This document shows positions 52,410-61,798 of a stretch of 64,000 bases of DNA, one piece after another (position 1 is the stretch's first letter; every line of letters starts with the position of its first letter). A program made the translations under genes and the position numbers. The notes under the pieces are model-generated. The model had not been told where the DNA came from, made no database searches, and saw nothing but the letters and a program-made list of their open reading frames with translations. Source of the DNA: Hungatella effluvii (GTDB taxonomy: Bacteria > Bacillota > Clostridia > Lachnospirales > Lachnospiraceae); assembly GCF_003201875.1 (NCBI RefSeq), contig NZ_QJKD01000001.1:372001-436000 (forward strand), read 5' to 3'.

Positions 52410-53078
52410 ATGAAGGAGTCGCTCTTAAAAATCATCACAGACAGCGGAACGCGTGTCACAATGCCGAAGGACATTGTTCTTAATAAAAAGTATGACAAGT
52501 ATATATCAAACTATGTGTATCTGTTGGAGGAAGGCATCTGTGCACTCAACAGTATCACGAAGCAGGGAGAGGAAAAAGTATACTTATACTTCCGCCCATA
52601 CCGCCTCATCGGCTTTAATCAGTTTGTTGTAAGCGCCGAACGGCTCAATGCCAGTGCACCGGAATTCTCGGTGGTCACAAAGACAACATGCACGCTGTGT
52701 CAGATTCCCTACTGCACCTTTCAGGAGCTGGTCTTGAAGAATACGGAATTCAACACATTTCTCATGGAGACACTGGCAGACAATTATAATGACGCTCTGA
52801 TCCATTTCCACTTGATGCAGGAGGAATCGGTTGTAGTCCGGCTGTGCCATCTGCTTTTTGAAGTGTCACAGCTCCGGGGCGGGACGAGGATTGTTCCCCG
52901 CTTTTTTACATACGCCGAGATGGCGAAATATCTAGGCTGCCATTCCGTAACCGTATCCCGGATCATGGCAAAGTTAAAACAGAAGGGATATGTGTCGAAG
53001 ACACCGTCAGGAATTGCGATTGAGCAGGAGGAGGCACTGCAGGAACTGCTTAACACGGAATCCCGCTTTCAATATTGA
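52410..53078 (+). CDS. Crp/Fnr-family transcriptional regulator
   Basis: A 222-residue regulator with an N-terminal cyclic-nucleotide-like beta barrel (YVYLLEEGICALNSITKQGEE) and a C-terminal Crp-type winged helix with recognition region YAEMAKYLGCHSVTVSRIMAKLKQKGYV. The cysteines do not form the N-terminal Fnr cluster pattern, so a [4Fe-4S] oxygen sensor is unlikely; a small ligand is more probable. It diverges from the eight-gene sulfur operon with a Crp/Fnr-like palindrome between, so it is the likely regulator of that operon. Its stop codon lies inside the terminator hairpin. Confidence 0.88.
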   Translation: MKESLLKIITDSGTRVTMPKDIVLNKKYDKYISNYVYLLEEGICALNSITKQGEEKVYLYFRPYRLIGFNQFVVSAERLNASAPEFSVVTKTTCTLCQIPYCTFQELVLKNTEFNTFLMETLADNYNDALIHFHLMQEESVVVRLCHLLFEVSQLRGGTRIVPRFFTYAEMAKYLGCHSVTVSRIMAKLKQKGYVSKTPSGIAIEQEEALQELLNTESRFQY

Positions 53079-53092
53079 AAGCGGGATTTTTT
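53059..53092 (+). terminator. Intrinsic terminator of the Crp/Fnr gene
   Basis: The 12-bp perfect stem AATCCCGCTTTC/GAAAGCGGGATT with a six-base loop is followed by TTTT. It overlaps the last codons of the gene and may also stop the convergent tannase transcript. Confidence 0.85.
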
Positions 53093-53100
53093 AGAATGTT

Positions 53101-54468
53101 TTATTCGATTTGACAAATACGCTTAATCCAGTCAAATAATTCTTCCGGATCATAGTCACCTGCGTGGGGAACTCCCCATGGCAGCTGATAGTCCACTGCA
53201 ACGCCCCTGCCTCGCAGCGCCGCCGTCAGCATGGCTGAAATCGCCAGAGAGGTGTCCCTGTCAGCGGCTCCGTGGCGGATTCGGAAATATTTTGCTTTCT
53301 TTGCCGCACGATCCTGAATGTAATTCATGGGGTTCATCCGCTTAATCTGTCCTTCTTCCGCTATTTCACCAGAAGCTTTTGTATACTTCAGCGAAAATGG
53401 AGTAAAATGACGGCGTGCGGTAACAGGAGAACCAAAGAGTTCGTTTTCCGGCGCAGAAAGGAACACATCGTCAAATGCAGGGGCCGTCTTCATTCTTGTC
53501 CGGTACCTGATGAAGGCCGCCCAATCCATTCCCGTTGGCTGACCGTCTTCTATCACCAGCCAATTTAATGCTGTCAGGTCGGTGCCGCGCCCCATCTCTC
53601 TTCCTGCCGACTGCAGAATATATTCCACAATGTAATCTTTAAAGCTTCCGTTTCCGTCTTCCCTGAGAAAAAGCCATTCTCCGGAATCTCCCGTCAGCTT
53701 CAGACTGTTTAAATAGGGAGGAAAAAGTGTTTTCTCCATGACGGAAAGCATGTTCTGCGCCTCCGTCATAACGCCCTCCCGATCTCCCCAGTGATAATCA
53801 CTGAGTCCGCCAAACTCCCATTCATACGCCATATCCGCATGCTCCAGATTTGTAATCGGACAGTAGCAGGAGGCAGCATACACATCATCCGTTTCCTTTG
53901 CGGCTCCGATTTCCTCTAAATACGGCTCATAATCCGGATGGTTTCCAGTTGCTCCTAAAAGGGCGGATAAGGCGCCCCCAGCGCTTGTCCCGCTGGATAT
54001 GATTCTCTCCGTGTCGCCGGGAATTCTGTCCCGATTATATTTAAGGTAGCGCACTGCAGCCTTCTGATCTACGATACAAGCGGGCGCAGTTCCTGTAAAT
54101 ACGCCATTTTCATCTCTCAGGCCCCGGCCTCTGGCACCAGGGGAGACTACGACATAACCGTTTAATATGGCATAAAATGAGGCGTTGGGCTTTCCACTGC
54201 GGTCTAGACCTGGTTCTTCCGGGAGCCCTGGCATATAGCCTCCCACTGTATTTGGTAAAAAGACAGGCGGCTTTTTTACCGGCGCCTTCCCCTTTGCGTC
54301 TCTATAATACTGTTCAGGCACAAATATACTCAGCCTTTGATGCTCTGTATCCACCGGATTTCCGACATAGACAATGTTTTCAAAGGCACGGTACTCGATC
54401 CGTTTTCCTTCCAGGCAGACTTCCCGTACAGTGTAATTATTTTCGTTAAATTCAAGAGATATGTTCAT
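53101..54468 (-). CDS. Subtype-B tannase (galloyl esterase)
   Basis: A 455-residue alpha/beta hydrolase that should cleave galloyl esters. Catalytic Ser162 (GTSAGGALS), Asp404 (GAADRDTS) and His436 (WGVPHAGDYD) are present. Lys328, Glu342 and Asp406 occupy the positions of the galloyl-contacting K343, E357 and D421 of Lactobacillus plantarum tannase, with one constant offset. The early SPGARGRGL loop is also typical. There is no signal peptide, so the enzyme is cytosolic, unlike many tannases. It follows the peptide-type solute-binding lipoprotein gene by 13 bases as the last gene of the transporter operon, which suggests that the imported compound is its substrate. Confidence 0.88.
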   Translation of the reverse strand: MNISLEFNENNYTVREVCLEGKRIEYRAFENIVYVGNPVDTEHQRLSIFVPEQYYRDAKGKAPVKKPPVFLPNTVGGYMPGLPEEPGLDRSGKPNASFYAILNGYVVVSPGARGRGLRDENGVFTGTAPACIVDQKAAVRYLKYNRDRIPGDTERIISSGTSAGGALSALLGATGNHPDYEPYLEEIGAAKETDDVYAASCYCPITNLEHADMAYEWEFGGLSDYHWGDREGVMTEAQNMLSVMEKTLFPPYLNSLKLTGDSGEWLFLREDGNGSFKDYIVEYILQSAGREMGRGTDLTALNWLVIEDGQPTGMDWAAFIRYRTRMKTAPAFDDVFLSAPENELFGSPVTARRHFTPFSLKYTKASGEIAEEGQIKRMNPMNYIQDRAAKKAKYFRIRHGAADRDTSLAISAMLTAALRGRGVAVDYQLPWGVPHAGDYDPEELFDWIKRICQIE

Positions 54469-54481
54469 TGAGTTCCCCCGA

Positions 54482-56098
54482 TCAGTTATAGAGCCAGGAA
54501 GAAGCTTCCTCCGTATACGTCACATCTCCCGGGAACACGATGTAATCGTCCTTTGTTCTGACATTCTCGATTCCCTTGCGATAGACATAATAGTTTGTCT
54601 TATTCATGAGGGGGTAGATCGGTATATTCTCCATAAAAATCGATACGAGCTTCGATACCTTTTCGTCATCCCCATCTTTTAGTGCCTCTGCCAATATATT
54701 CTGGAATTCATCATCATCCCAGAAACCACGGATATTCTTATTGCGGTTTACCTGATTGCCAAAAAAGAACAGTATCGATCCCTTGGTAGTATATTCGTTG
54801 ATCTGCATATCCCATGTATCTTTCTGAGTCAGCAGCGTATTATAGGAGCCTGCATCAAAAATACTGATTTCCACTTCTATGCCAATCTGCTGTAAATACG
54901 CCTGGATTATTTCAGCTGCTGCTTTATGAGTGCTGACATCATCTGTAGCAAGCCTTAATTTTAACTGTCCAGGCTCAAATCCCGCTTCTGCCAGATATGA
55001 TTTTGCCTTCTCCAGATCAAAGGCATAGGGATCGCTGGTTTCCAGATCATCGTTCCATTCCGGATTGTTGGGGGTTACCACGGAACAGGCCGGATGGGCA
55101 AATCCTTTATAAACAGCAGCCACAATTGCGGTATTATCAATCGCACAGGAAATAGCCTGCCTCAGTTCCTTATTACTGCAGACACTTCCATCCGAGCTGT
55201 TAAAATAAAGGCTGGGCGTACTGCTGGTTTTTACTTCAAGAACATCGTAATCACTGCTGTTCATCAGGCCTTCCAGCTCTGTTAACGGCGGATCGTAGAC
55301 GAAATCCACATCACCGCTCTCTAAGGAAATAGTTCTCTGGGCTTCTTCCGGGATGAACTTATAAATGATGCGGTCTACATTTCTCTGCTGAATTTCGGTC
55401 TGCCCTGCGTTCCAGTAGTCCTCATTTTTCTCCAGCACCACTTCCACTCCCGGTGTATATCCAGTCACTTTGTATGGTCCCGTTCCTATCGGAGTGGTAA
55501 TCATCTGGTCTTTGCTCTCCTCGAAATCTGCCTTTGATACAATATCAATCCTCGTAATATCATTCCAGAACAGCACGTTCTGCTGTAAAATTGGGATTAT
55601 CATGGTGTAATCATCCGTAATCTCAATATGATCGTAATCAATGTTGGTGGTGTGACGTGCAAATTCCGCCGAGTTCTTTGCGTATTCCAGGCTGAACTTC
55701 ACATCCTCTGTCGTCAGATTTTTACCGGTATGTGTGGCGATGTTATCATAGAGAGTGATCTTTAAATGAAGTTCATCCACCCACTCATAATCCTTTACCA
55801 GAAGCGGCGATACCTCTCCATTGTAGTCCCACTCAAACAGCCGCTCATAATAATTCATGCGCTGCTCCATAAACGCCTGCTGATTAATAGTAGAAGGCTG
55901 TAAACTGGAGGGATCGTTGGTGATCTCCATGACGATGGTAGACTCTCCCTTCTCCTTTCCTCCACTCTCAGCCACAGCTGCCTCTGTGCTCTTCGCATCT
56001 GTGATTCCTGATGTCTCACCGCTGCCTCCACAGCCATTCAAAACGCCTGCTGTCATTGCCGCCGCCAGCAACAGAGATACCATTTTTCTTCTTTTCAT
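54482..56098 (-). CDS. ABC solute-binding lipoprotein, family 5 (Dpp/Opp type)
   Basis: A 538-residue binding protein of the SBP_bac_5 family. The signal peptide ends at lipobox VLNGC (Cys23) with a Ser/Glu/Lys-rich linker. Family cues include YERLFEWDYNGEVSPLLVKDYEW and PIGTGPYKVTGYTPGVEVVLEKNEDYW. AGGAGG lies before the ATG. Members bind peptides, nickel, sugars or other small molecules, and sequence alone does not tell. With the tannase gene next in line, a galloylated compound is a reasonable but unproven ligand. Confidence 0.92.
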   Translation of the reverse strand: MKRRKMVSLLLAAAMTAGVLNGCGGSGETSGITDAKSTEAAVAESGGKEKGESTIVMEITNDPSSLQPSTINQQAFMEQRMNYYERLFEWDYNGEVSPLLVKDYEWVDELHLKITLYDNIATHTGKNLTTEDVKFSLEYAKNSAEFARHTTNIDYDHIEITDDYTMIIPILQQNVLFWNDITRIDIVSKADFEESKDQMITTPIGTGPYKVTGYTPGVEVVLEKNEDYWNAGQTEIQQRNVDRIIYKFIPEEAQRTISLESGDVDFVYDPPLTELEGLMNSSDYDVLEVKTSSTPSLYFNSSDGSVCSNKELRQAISCAIDNTAIVAAVYKGFAHPACSVVTPNNPEWNDDLETSDPYAFDLEKAKSYLAEAGFEPGQLKLRLATDDVSTHKAAAEIIQAYLQQIGIEVEISIFDAGSYNTLLTQKDTWDMQINEYTTKGSILFFFGNQVNRNKNIRGFWDDDEFQNILAEALKDGDDEKVSKLVSIFMENIPIYPLMNKTNYYVYRKGIENVRTKDDYIVFPGDVTYTEEASSWLYN

Positions 56099-56110
56099 GA
56101 ACGTTTCCTC

Positions 56111-57061
56111 CTAATTTATCTCTTTTACCCTGATACAGGATACAAAATGATTTTCGCTTAATTCTGAAAGCTCCTGAGGCTTTTTACATGCCTCAGCCGC
56201 ATAGGGGCAACGCGCCATAAAGCGGCAGCCCGGTTTTGGCTCTATCGGGGAAGTAACCTCTCCCGTGAGTTTTACAAATTCTCTCTTTGCATGGATATCC
56301 GGGACTGGTATGGCGGACAGCAGCGCTTTTGTATAAGGATGAACCGGATTCCGGAACAGCTCCTTTGTCGAAGCCCGCTCTACCATCTGTCCAAGATACA
56401 TGACACATATTTCATCCGATATGTAACGCACCACGGATAAGTCATGTGTAATAAACACGTAGGTCAGTTTTCTCTCTTCCTGCAGATCCTGCATTAAATT
56501 GAGAATCTGTGCCTGAATTGACACATCCAGCGCCGAAACAGGCTCGTCGCATACCACAAAATCAGGGTTTAAGGCCAGAGCTCTGGCAATACCGATTCTC
56601 TGCCTCCTGCCTCCATCCAGTTCATGGGGATAGGAATTTCCCAGGCGCCGGTCAATTCCCACAGTCTCCATAATCTTTGCCGTCTCCGTCTCTATCTCTG
56701 CAGCGGAGTAGTGCTCCGCCAACTGAAGCGGCTCCCGGATCGTCTCAATAGCAGTCATACGGGGATTTAAAGAAGCGAACGGATCCTGGAAAATAATCTG
56801 CATATTCTCCCTCAGCTCCCTGAGCTTCTTGGCATTAACCCTGGTCACATCCTCCCCCTTAAAGATGATTCTTCCATCCGTGCTCTCCAGCAGGTGGATC
56901 ATCGTTCTGCCCAGTGTAGATTTTCCGCAGCCAGACTCCCCTACGATCCCTACAGTCTTTCCTTTTTCTATGGAAAAAGAAACGTCATCCACCGCGTGAA
57001 GCATCCCCCGCGGAGTCTTAAAATACTTTTTCAAATGGTGTACTTCAATAATGTTTTCCAT
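56111..57061 (-). CDS. Oligopeptide-type ABC ATPase (DppF/OppF type)
   Basis: A 316-residue ATPase from the start MENIIEVHHLKKYF; a longer frame runs back through the previous gene and is rejected. Walker A is GESGCGKST, the signature reads HELDGGRRQRIGIARAL (LDGG in place of LSGG, a known variant in this subgroup), and Walker B is FVVCDEPVSALD. The C-terminal oligopeptide-transporter extension with cysteines (GCRFMARCPYAAEACKKP) is present, which in some members binds an iron-sulfur cluster. It starts one base after the DppD-type gene. Confidence 0.93.
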   Translation of the reverse strand: MENIIEVHHLKKYFKTPRGMLHAVDDVSFSIEKGKTVGIVGESGCGKSTLGRTMIHLLESTDGRIIFKGEDVTRVNAKKLRELRENMQIIFQDPFASLNPRMTAIETIREPLQLAEHYSAAEIETETAKIMETVGIDRRLGNSYPHELDGGRRQRIGIARALALNPDFVVCDEPVSALDVSIQAQILNLMQDLQEERKLTYVFITHDLSVVRYISDEICVMYLGQMVERASTKELFRNPVHPYTKALLSAIPVPDIHAKREFVKLTGEVTSPIEPKPGCRFMARCPYAAEACKKPQELSELSENHFVSCIRVKEIN

Positions 57062-57062
57062 G

Positions 57063-58052
57063 TCATGTAGCCTCCTTTCTTCCGCGTCCGCACCGGGTAT
57101 AATGGCCGGGTTCCACTTCTTCAAGCGGGGGAATCGCTTGTTCACACGCTTCAGACGCATATGGACATCTGGTATGAAACTTACAGCCTGTTGGAGGCGC
57201 CGTCGGGTCGGGCACCAGTCCATGGATCGGAGTCAGTCTCGTCTGGTCATCTGCCAGGCTAGGCAGGGCCGCAAACAGACCTGTCGTATAAGGATGCAGG
57301 GGGCGGTCAAAGATATCCTCTGCCGTTCCCATCTCCACAATCTCACCAGCATAGACGATGGCCACATTATCACACATCTGAGCGACGATTCCCAGATCAT
57401 GCGTAATCAGGATCATTGCCGTATTCAGCTGTTCTTTTAACTTTGTCATCATCTCCAGCACCTGTGCCTGTATGGTGACATCGAGAGCGGTCGTGGGCTC
57501 ATCGGCAATCAGCAGTTCAGGATTGCAGGCCAGTGCCATGGCAATTACAACTCTCTGCTTCATTCCACCTGAGAACTGGTGGGGATACTCCCCGTACCGC
57601 TCTCCCGGTATTCCTACCATTTCCAGCATCTCAACCGCTCTTTTTACGGAATCTCTGCCCTTTAAGTTTTCGTGTATCTTCACTACCTCGGCAATCTGGT
57701 CTCCCACTGTAAATACGGGATTTAACGCCGTCATCGGATCCTGAAAAATCATGGATATCTTCTTTCCCCTGATCTTCCTCACTTCTTTTTCTTTCATAGC
57801 CAGTAAGTCTTTCTGGCCGTATATGATCTTTCCATTCTTAATCTTCGCCGGCGGATCTGGAAGAATACTCATGACCGCCTTTGCTATAGTCGTCTTTCCA
57901 GCGCCGGTCTCTCCCACCAGTCCCAGGGTTTCTCCTTTATTCACGGTGAAAGACACGCCGTTCACGGCATATACCGTTTCCTCACTCAATGTATACCGGA
58001 CCTCTAAGTCCTCCACGCTTAATAAAGCGCTGTTTTGATGATTTGCCTCCAT
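57063..58052 (-). CDS. Oligopeptide-type ABC ATPase (DppD/OppD type)
   Basis: A 329-residue ATPase with Walker A GETGAGKTT, signature HQFSGGMKQRVVIAMAL and Walker B LLIADEPTTALD. The C-terminal domain has the usual cysteine-bearing GCKFHTRCPYASEACEQ. With the DppF-type subunit it forms the asymmetric ATPase pair that drives the DppBC channel. It lies 15 bases after the DppC-type gene. Confidence 0.93.
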   Translation of the reverse strand: MEANHQNSALLSVEDLEVRYTLSEETVYAVNGVSFTVNKGETLGLVGETGAGKTTIAKAVMSILPDPPAKIKNGKIIYGQKDLLAMKEKEVRKIRGKKISMIFQDPMTALNPVFTVGDQIAEVVKIHENLKGRDSVKRAVEMLEMVGIPGERYGEYPHQFSGGMKQRVVIAMALACNPELLIADEPTTALDVTIQAQVLEMMTKLKEQLNTAMILITHDLGIVAQMCDNVAIVYAGEIVEMGTAEDIFDRPLHPYTTGLFAALPSLADDQTRLTPIHGLVPDPTAPPTGCKFHTRCPYASEACEQAIPPLEEVEPGHYTRCGRGRKEAT

Positions 58053-58067
58053 GGCTGCCCTCCTTCA

Positions 58068-58928
58068 TCAGTTTTTCAGTCTGGGATCCAGCGCATCCCT
58101 CAAACCATCCCCAAGCAGGTTCAGTGACAGCACCACAATCATAATGGTAATGCCCGGATAGATGATCACGTGGGGATTACTGCGGATATAGCTTCTGCCT
58201 GCGGAGAGCATGGCCCCCCACTCTGCCTGAGGCGGCTGTACTCCGAGCCCAATAAAGCTTAAACTGGCTGATGTCAGAATAGCTGTGGCTACGCTCATGG
58301 TTGCCTGTACGATAATAGGTGAAATAGCGTTTGGAAGTACGTGTTTGAAGATAATTCTCCGTTCTCTTGCGTTGATAGAGCGAGCCGCTTCCACATATTC
58401 CATCCCCTGTACATTTAAGCAGGATGCCCGCGTCATACGGGTAAACCCCGGAATCTGGGAAATCGTCAGCGCCAGGATACAATTCATATATCCGGGGCCC
58501 AGCGTGGCCGATATCGCAATAGCCAGCAGGATAGCCGGCACTGCCTGAAGCACATCCAGGAGACGCATGATCACCATGTCCACCTTCCCTCCATAATAGC
58601 CGGACACAGCACCCAGAACCACTCCCAGTGCAGCTGCCAGCGCCACAGAGATGAGTCCCAGCGTCAGGGAGTTTCTTCCGCCGTAGATCAGCCTGCTCAG
58701 CATATCACGTCCCAGATTGTCTGTCCCCAGCCAGTGTTCTCTGCTTGGACCCGCAAGCGTATTGAATAAATCCTGTTCCTCATATCCATACGGAGCGGCG
58801 ACCGGCGCAAAAACCGCGAGAAGAGCGGTTATGATAAGAACGATCAGCCCGGCAACTGCCAGTTTGTTTTTCGCCAGACGCTTCCATGTCATAAAGAACA
58901 TACTCTCTTTTTTCTTCATCTTATCCAT
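58068..58928 (-). CDS. ABC permease (DppC type)
   Basis: A 286-residue membrane subunit with an N-terminal span and the core of the binding-protein-dependent permease fold. Typical motifs are HWLGTDNLGRDMLSRLIYGGRNSL and the ATPase-docking loop YVEAARSINARERRIIFKHVLPN. AAGGAG lies six bases before the ATG. Ten bases after the DppB-type gene. Confidence 0.93.
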   Translation of the reverse strand: MDKMKKKESMFFMTWKRLAKNKLAVAGLIVLIITALLAVFAPVAAPYGYEEQDLFNTLAGPSREHWLGTDNLGRDMLSRLIYGGRNSLTLGLISVALAAALGVVLGAVSGYYGGKVDMVIMRLLDVLQAVPAILLAIAISATLGPGYMNCILALTISQIPGFTRMTRASCLNVQGMEYVEAARSINARERRIIFKHVLPNAISPIIVQATMSVATAILTSASLSFIGLGVQPPQAEWGAMLSAGRSYIRSNPHVIIYPGITIMIVVLSLNLLGDGLRDALDPRLKN

Positions 58929-58938
58929 CGTCTACTCC

Positions 58939-59886
58939 TTATTTTACAGTCTTTGCGGTCTTATATCGCGCCTTGATTCTCGGTTCTATGTAGGCATACA
59001 GAATATCCACTGCCAGCATGACAAGGCTGAATGTCAGTGCAATATAGAGGACACTGCCCTGAATGACTGGATAATCCCTCTGATTGATTGCTGTAACCAT
59101 ATACATCCCGAGCCCGGGTATGGAAAATACCGTCTCTGTCACCACAACACCGCCCATCAGCCAGCTGAGCGTTCCTCCCGCCGCTGTAACGACAGGAATC
59201 AAGGCATTTCTCAACGCATGGACATATGTAACCTTGAATTTTGACACTCCTTTTGCCTTGGCTGTAACAATATAGTCCTGCCTGATCACCTCCAGCATAC
59301 TGGAACGGGTCTGTCTTGCAAGACCTCCAGCCGCTCCAATTGCCAGGGAAATACAGGGAAGCAGGGACTCCTTAAACGTCCCCCAGCCACTGGACGGAAG
59401 CCAGCCCAGCTTCAATGCGAAGACGATCGACAGAACAAGTCCGATCCAGAAGCCAGGCATAGAGGCGCCCACCAGAGCTGCCACCATGGAGGCATTATCA
59501 ACCCATGTATTTTGATGGGTTGCAGCCAAAACACCCATAACCGTGCCAAACAGTACCGCTATGATGGTACTTTCAACCGCTATGGCAAAGGATACCTTAA
59601 ATCGGGCCACAATTTCCGTTGAGACTTCTTTTTTGTTTACATATGAGACGCCGAGGCTCCTGTCCACCAGAAGCTGCTTCAGATAATTGCCATATCGGAT
59701 CAGATACGGATCATCCAGTCCCCATTCATCTCTTAACTCCTGCACCTCCTCTTCTGTGGCTTCTGCTCCCAGAAGATTCCTGGCTGGATCTCCGTTGGCA
59801 AAATAAAGCAGTGTAAAAATCAACAGCGTCACTCCAAACATAACGGGAATCATCATCAATATCCGCTTTCCTATGTACTTAATCAT
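58939..59886 (-). CDS. ABC permease (DppB type)
   Basis: A 315-residue membrane subunit with the opening KYIGKRILMMIPVMFGVTLLIF, about six spans and the docking loop YIVTAKAKGVSKFKVTYVHALRN. First gene of the operon permease-permease-ATPase-ATPase-binding protein-tannase, all on the minus strand with gaps of 15 bases or less. Confidence 0.93.
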   Translation of the reverse strand: MIKYIGKRILMMIPVMFGVTLLIFTLLYFANGDPARNLLGAEATEEEVQELRDEWGLDDPYLIRYGNYLKQLLVDRSLGVSYVNKKEVSTEIVARFKVSFAIAVESTIIAVLFGTVMGVLAATHQNTWVDNASMVAALVGASMPGFWIGLVLSIVFALKLGWLPSSGWGTFKESLLPCISLAIGAAGGLARQTRSSMLEVIRQDYIVTAKAKGVSKFKVTYVHALRNALIPVVTAAGGTLSWLMGGVVVTETVFSIPGLGMYMVTAINQRDYPVIQGSVLYIALTFSLVMLAVDILYAYIEPRIKARYKTAKTVK

Positions 59887-60014
59887 AACTCCTTCTCCAC
59901 CTCTCCTTTTTTATTTTCCTATTGCTAAAATACTTTGCGGTTCCTCCCTCCATTTCTTGTCTATTTCAGATAATTCATGATGCCTAAAAGCAGTTTGCTT
60001 GTTTGTTTTTACTG

Positions 60015-60044
60015 ATTATACGCTATGAGTCTTATAAGTGTCCA
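60015..60044 (-). promoter_or_regulatory. Promoter of the Dpp-tannase operon
   Basis: TGGACA and TATAAT on the minus strand, 18 bases apart, about 130 bases before the DppB-type start. On the plus strand, TTGACG (60115-60120) and TAAGAT (60138-60143), 17 bases apart, may serve the gene at 60179. The rest of the 292-base gap is AT-rich. Confidence 0.5.
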
Positions 60045-60178
60045 ATATTCATTTTCAATTTGTATATAACATTTATTTTATATTAAAAAGCTTAAAACTT
60101 AAGCATCAAACCACTTGACGCCCAGCATCTTCCTGATTAAGATAAATATAATCTCATTTATTTAACAGGAGGAAGGTT

Positions 60179-60742
60179 ATGTCTTTGCAACGTAAGAAAA
60201 TTCTGCAGGATTACGTACCCAAACAAATACCCACAGAGAACAGGAAAGGCTGTCAAACAGAATATATCTATCAGGGAGACTGGTATGTCTGGGACTGCAC
60301 TCCCGATACACTGCGTTCCTTCCGGCTCCGTGCTCTGGCCGCCACGCTTCTTACGGTGTGCTTTTTCCTGTTCGGTGCCCTGCAGCGGACAGTCTGCAAC
60401 ACTGTTTCTTTTGTCGCTATCCCTTCGATTTTTTCCATTCTGGCCCTCATGTTTGGAACCTATGGACTGTTTTCCCGTTTTCTGCGTGTCTCAAGGCTGC
60501 AGGAATATGATTTCCGATCCATGCATTTTAAGGTACAGGCCGGATTTGGAGCCTATACCGTCTTCATTCTGCTTGCAGCTGCAGCCTGCTTCTTTACCAT
60601 TGCCTCCGGGAACTTTTTTTTCATCGGCAGGGAACTGTTCACTGCATGCTGCTATCTAATTTGTGGGGTATTATCCCTCGCCATCTGCCTCTGTTTTAAA
60701 AAGCTTCCCTACCACAGGGAATATGGCGGACACTACAGATGA
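60179..60742 (+). CDS. Small membrane protein of unknown function
   Basis: A 187-residue protein that I do not recognise. A polar ~50-residue cytosolic N-terminus (YIYQGDWYVWDC) is followed by four hydrophobic segments at about 52-72, 76-98, 118-140 and 147-170, with a short basic tail. CAGGAGGAAGG precedes the ATG. It is monocistronic, divergent from the Dpp-tannase operon and convergent with the LysR gene. No catalytic motif is visible. Confidence 0.7.
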   Translation: MSLQRKKILQDYVPKQIPTENRKGCQTEYIYQGDWYVWDCTPDTLRSFRLRALAATLLTVCFFLFGALQRTVCNTVSFVAIPSIFSILALMFGTYGLFSRFLRVSRLQEYDFRSMHFKVQAGFGAYTVFILLAAAACFFTIASGNFFFIGRELFTACCYLICGVLSLAICLCFKKLPYHREYGGHYR

Positions 60743-60770
60743 GACGCAAGGCACTCTTTACGCAACTCAA

Positions 60771-60823
60771 AGAAGACGCGGCTGTAATCGCCGGTAGTTC
60801 CGACAGATACAGCCGCGTCTTCT
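60771..60823. terminator. Hairpin between convergent genes
   Basis: A perfect 15-bp stem (AGAAGACGCGGCTGT and complement) with a 23-base loop. It lies between the membrane-protein and LysR genes. T-runs are weak, so termination is likely but not certain. Confidence 0.6.
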
Positions 60824-60869
60824 ATCAAAGCATATCCGATTTTTTCTCTGAACGCTTCCCCTTCGCTGT

Positions 60870-61757
60870 CTATTCCCGTATATCGCTGCTCCCTCCCATT
60901 TTCTCTTTTACGTAGCTTAGAAATTTTCTGTTTGCCTCAGAATCCAATGTTGCATCCGACCAGTACAGCTTCGTTGCTGTCTCCTTTAAATTCCCTGCTT
61001 CAGGAATTAAAACAATCTTATCGCACTTTTCGTATACTTCTTTCCAGGTATTGGGAATAAATCCGAACACATTTCCCTGAGAAATATAATGTAGTTTATA
61101 AAAGGCGTCATTTGTCACAAAAGCACACTTCGGAATAAAGCCGCTCATAACACATGCTTTATATTCGCTTTCATACCCCCCGTCTTCGTCCTTTAAAAAG
61201 CAGAATTTCTCATCCTTAAGCTCTTCAAAGGCAATCGACTCTTTTTCTGCCAGCGGGTGATTTTTCGGAACGATTACGTAATCATGGCGGGAACCGATTG
61301 TCAGCTCATGCCGGAATAGAGGAATTCCCTCATAGGCAAGGCCGATAATAAAATCAAAAGCCGAGTAGGCAAACGGCTGGCTCATGGTGCTGCCATGGAC
61401 ATTAAAGCCTACCTCTGGGTTTTCCGCAGAGAAGCTTCCAATTAGCGAAAACATTTTCTCATTGTAATTCATAAAACCGATGTTAATCCGTTCCATCAGG
61501 GCCTTTTCATTCGTCGGCACCTTGCATTCATTAACCAGGTTTAAAATCTGCCTCGTCATATTGAGAAAATACTTGCCGTAGCTGTTTAAAACAATCTTTC
61601 TCCCGTTCCGGTCAAACAGCTTTACTCCCAGTTCTTTTTCCAACCGTATGATACAGCTGCTTAAGGACGGCTGGGAAACGTGCAGTTCCTCTGCCGCTTT
61701 TGACATGCTCTGATACTTTGCGATCCGCTCAAAATACTGAAGCTGCAGCAATTCCAT
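60870..61757 (-). CDS. LysR-family regulator
   Basis: A 295-residue regulator. The N-terminal winged helix shows MELLQLQYFERIAKYQSMSKAAEELHVSQPSLSSCIIRLEKELG, and the co-inducer domain spans ~90-290. It diverges from the flavoprotein/ferredoxin genes with a LysR-type box between, so it probably senses the substrate or product of that pair. Ends 47 bases from the convergent hairpin. Confidence 0.9.
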   Translation of the reverse strand: MELLQLQYFERIAKYQSMSKAAEELHVSQPSLSSCIIRLEKELGVKLFDRNGRKIVLNSYGKYFLNMTRQILNLVNECKVPTNEKALMERINIGFMNYNEKMFSLIGSFSAENPEVGFNVHGSTMSQPFAYSAFDFIIGLAYEGIPLFRHELTIGSRHDYVIVPKNHPLAEKESIAFEELKDEKFCFLKDEDGGYESEYKACVMSGFIPKCAFVTNDAFYKLHYISQGNVFGFIPNTWKEVYEKCDKIVLIPEAGNLKETATKLYWSDATLDSEANRKFLSYVKEKMGGSSDIRE

Positions 61758-61798
61758 TTTACTCTCCCCCTTTAATTTTAACTCATTCTAATTCTTTT

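Noticed and set aside
57062..57223. N-terminal extension of the DppF-type ATPase
   Set aside because: The extra 54 residues overlap the 3' end of the DppD-type gene in another frame; the inner ATG at 57061 begins exactly at the conserved domain.
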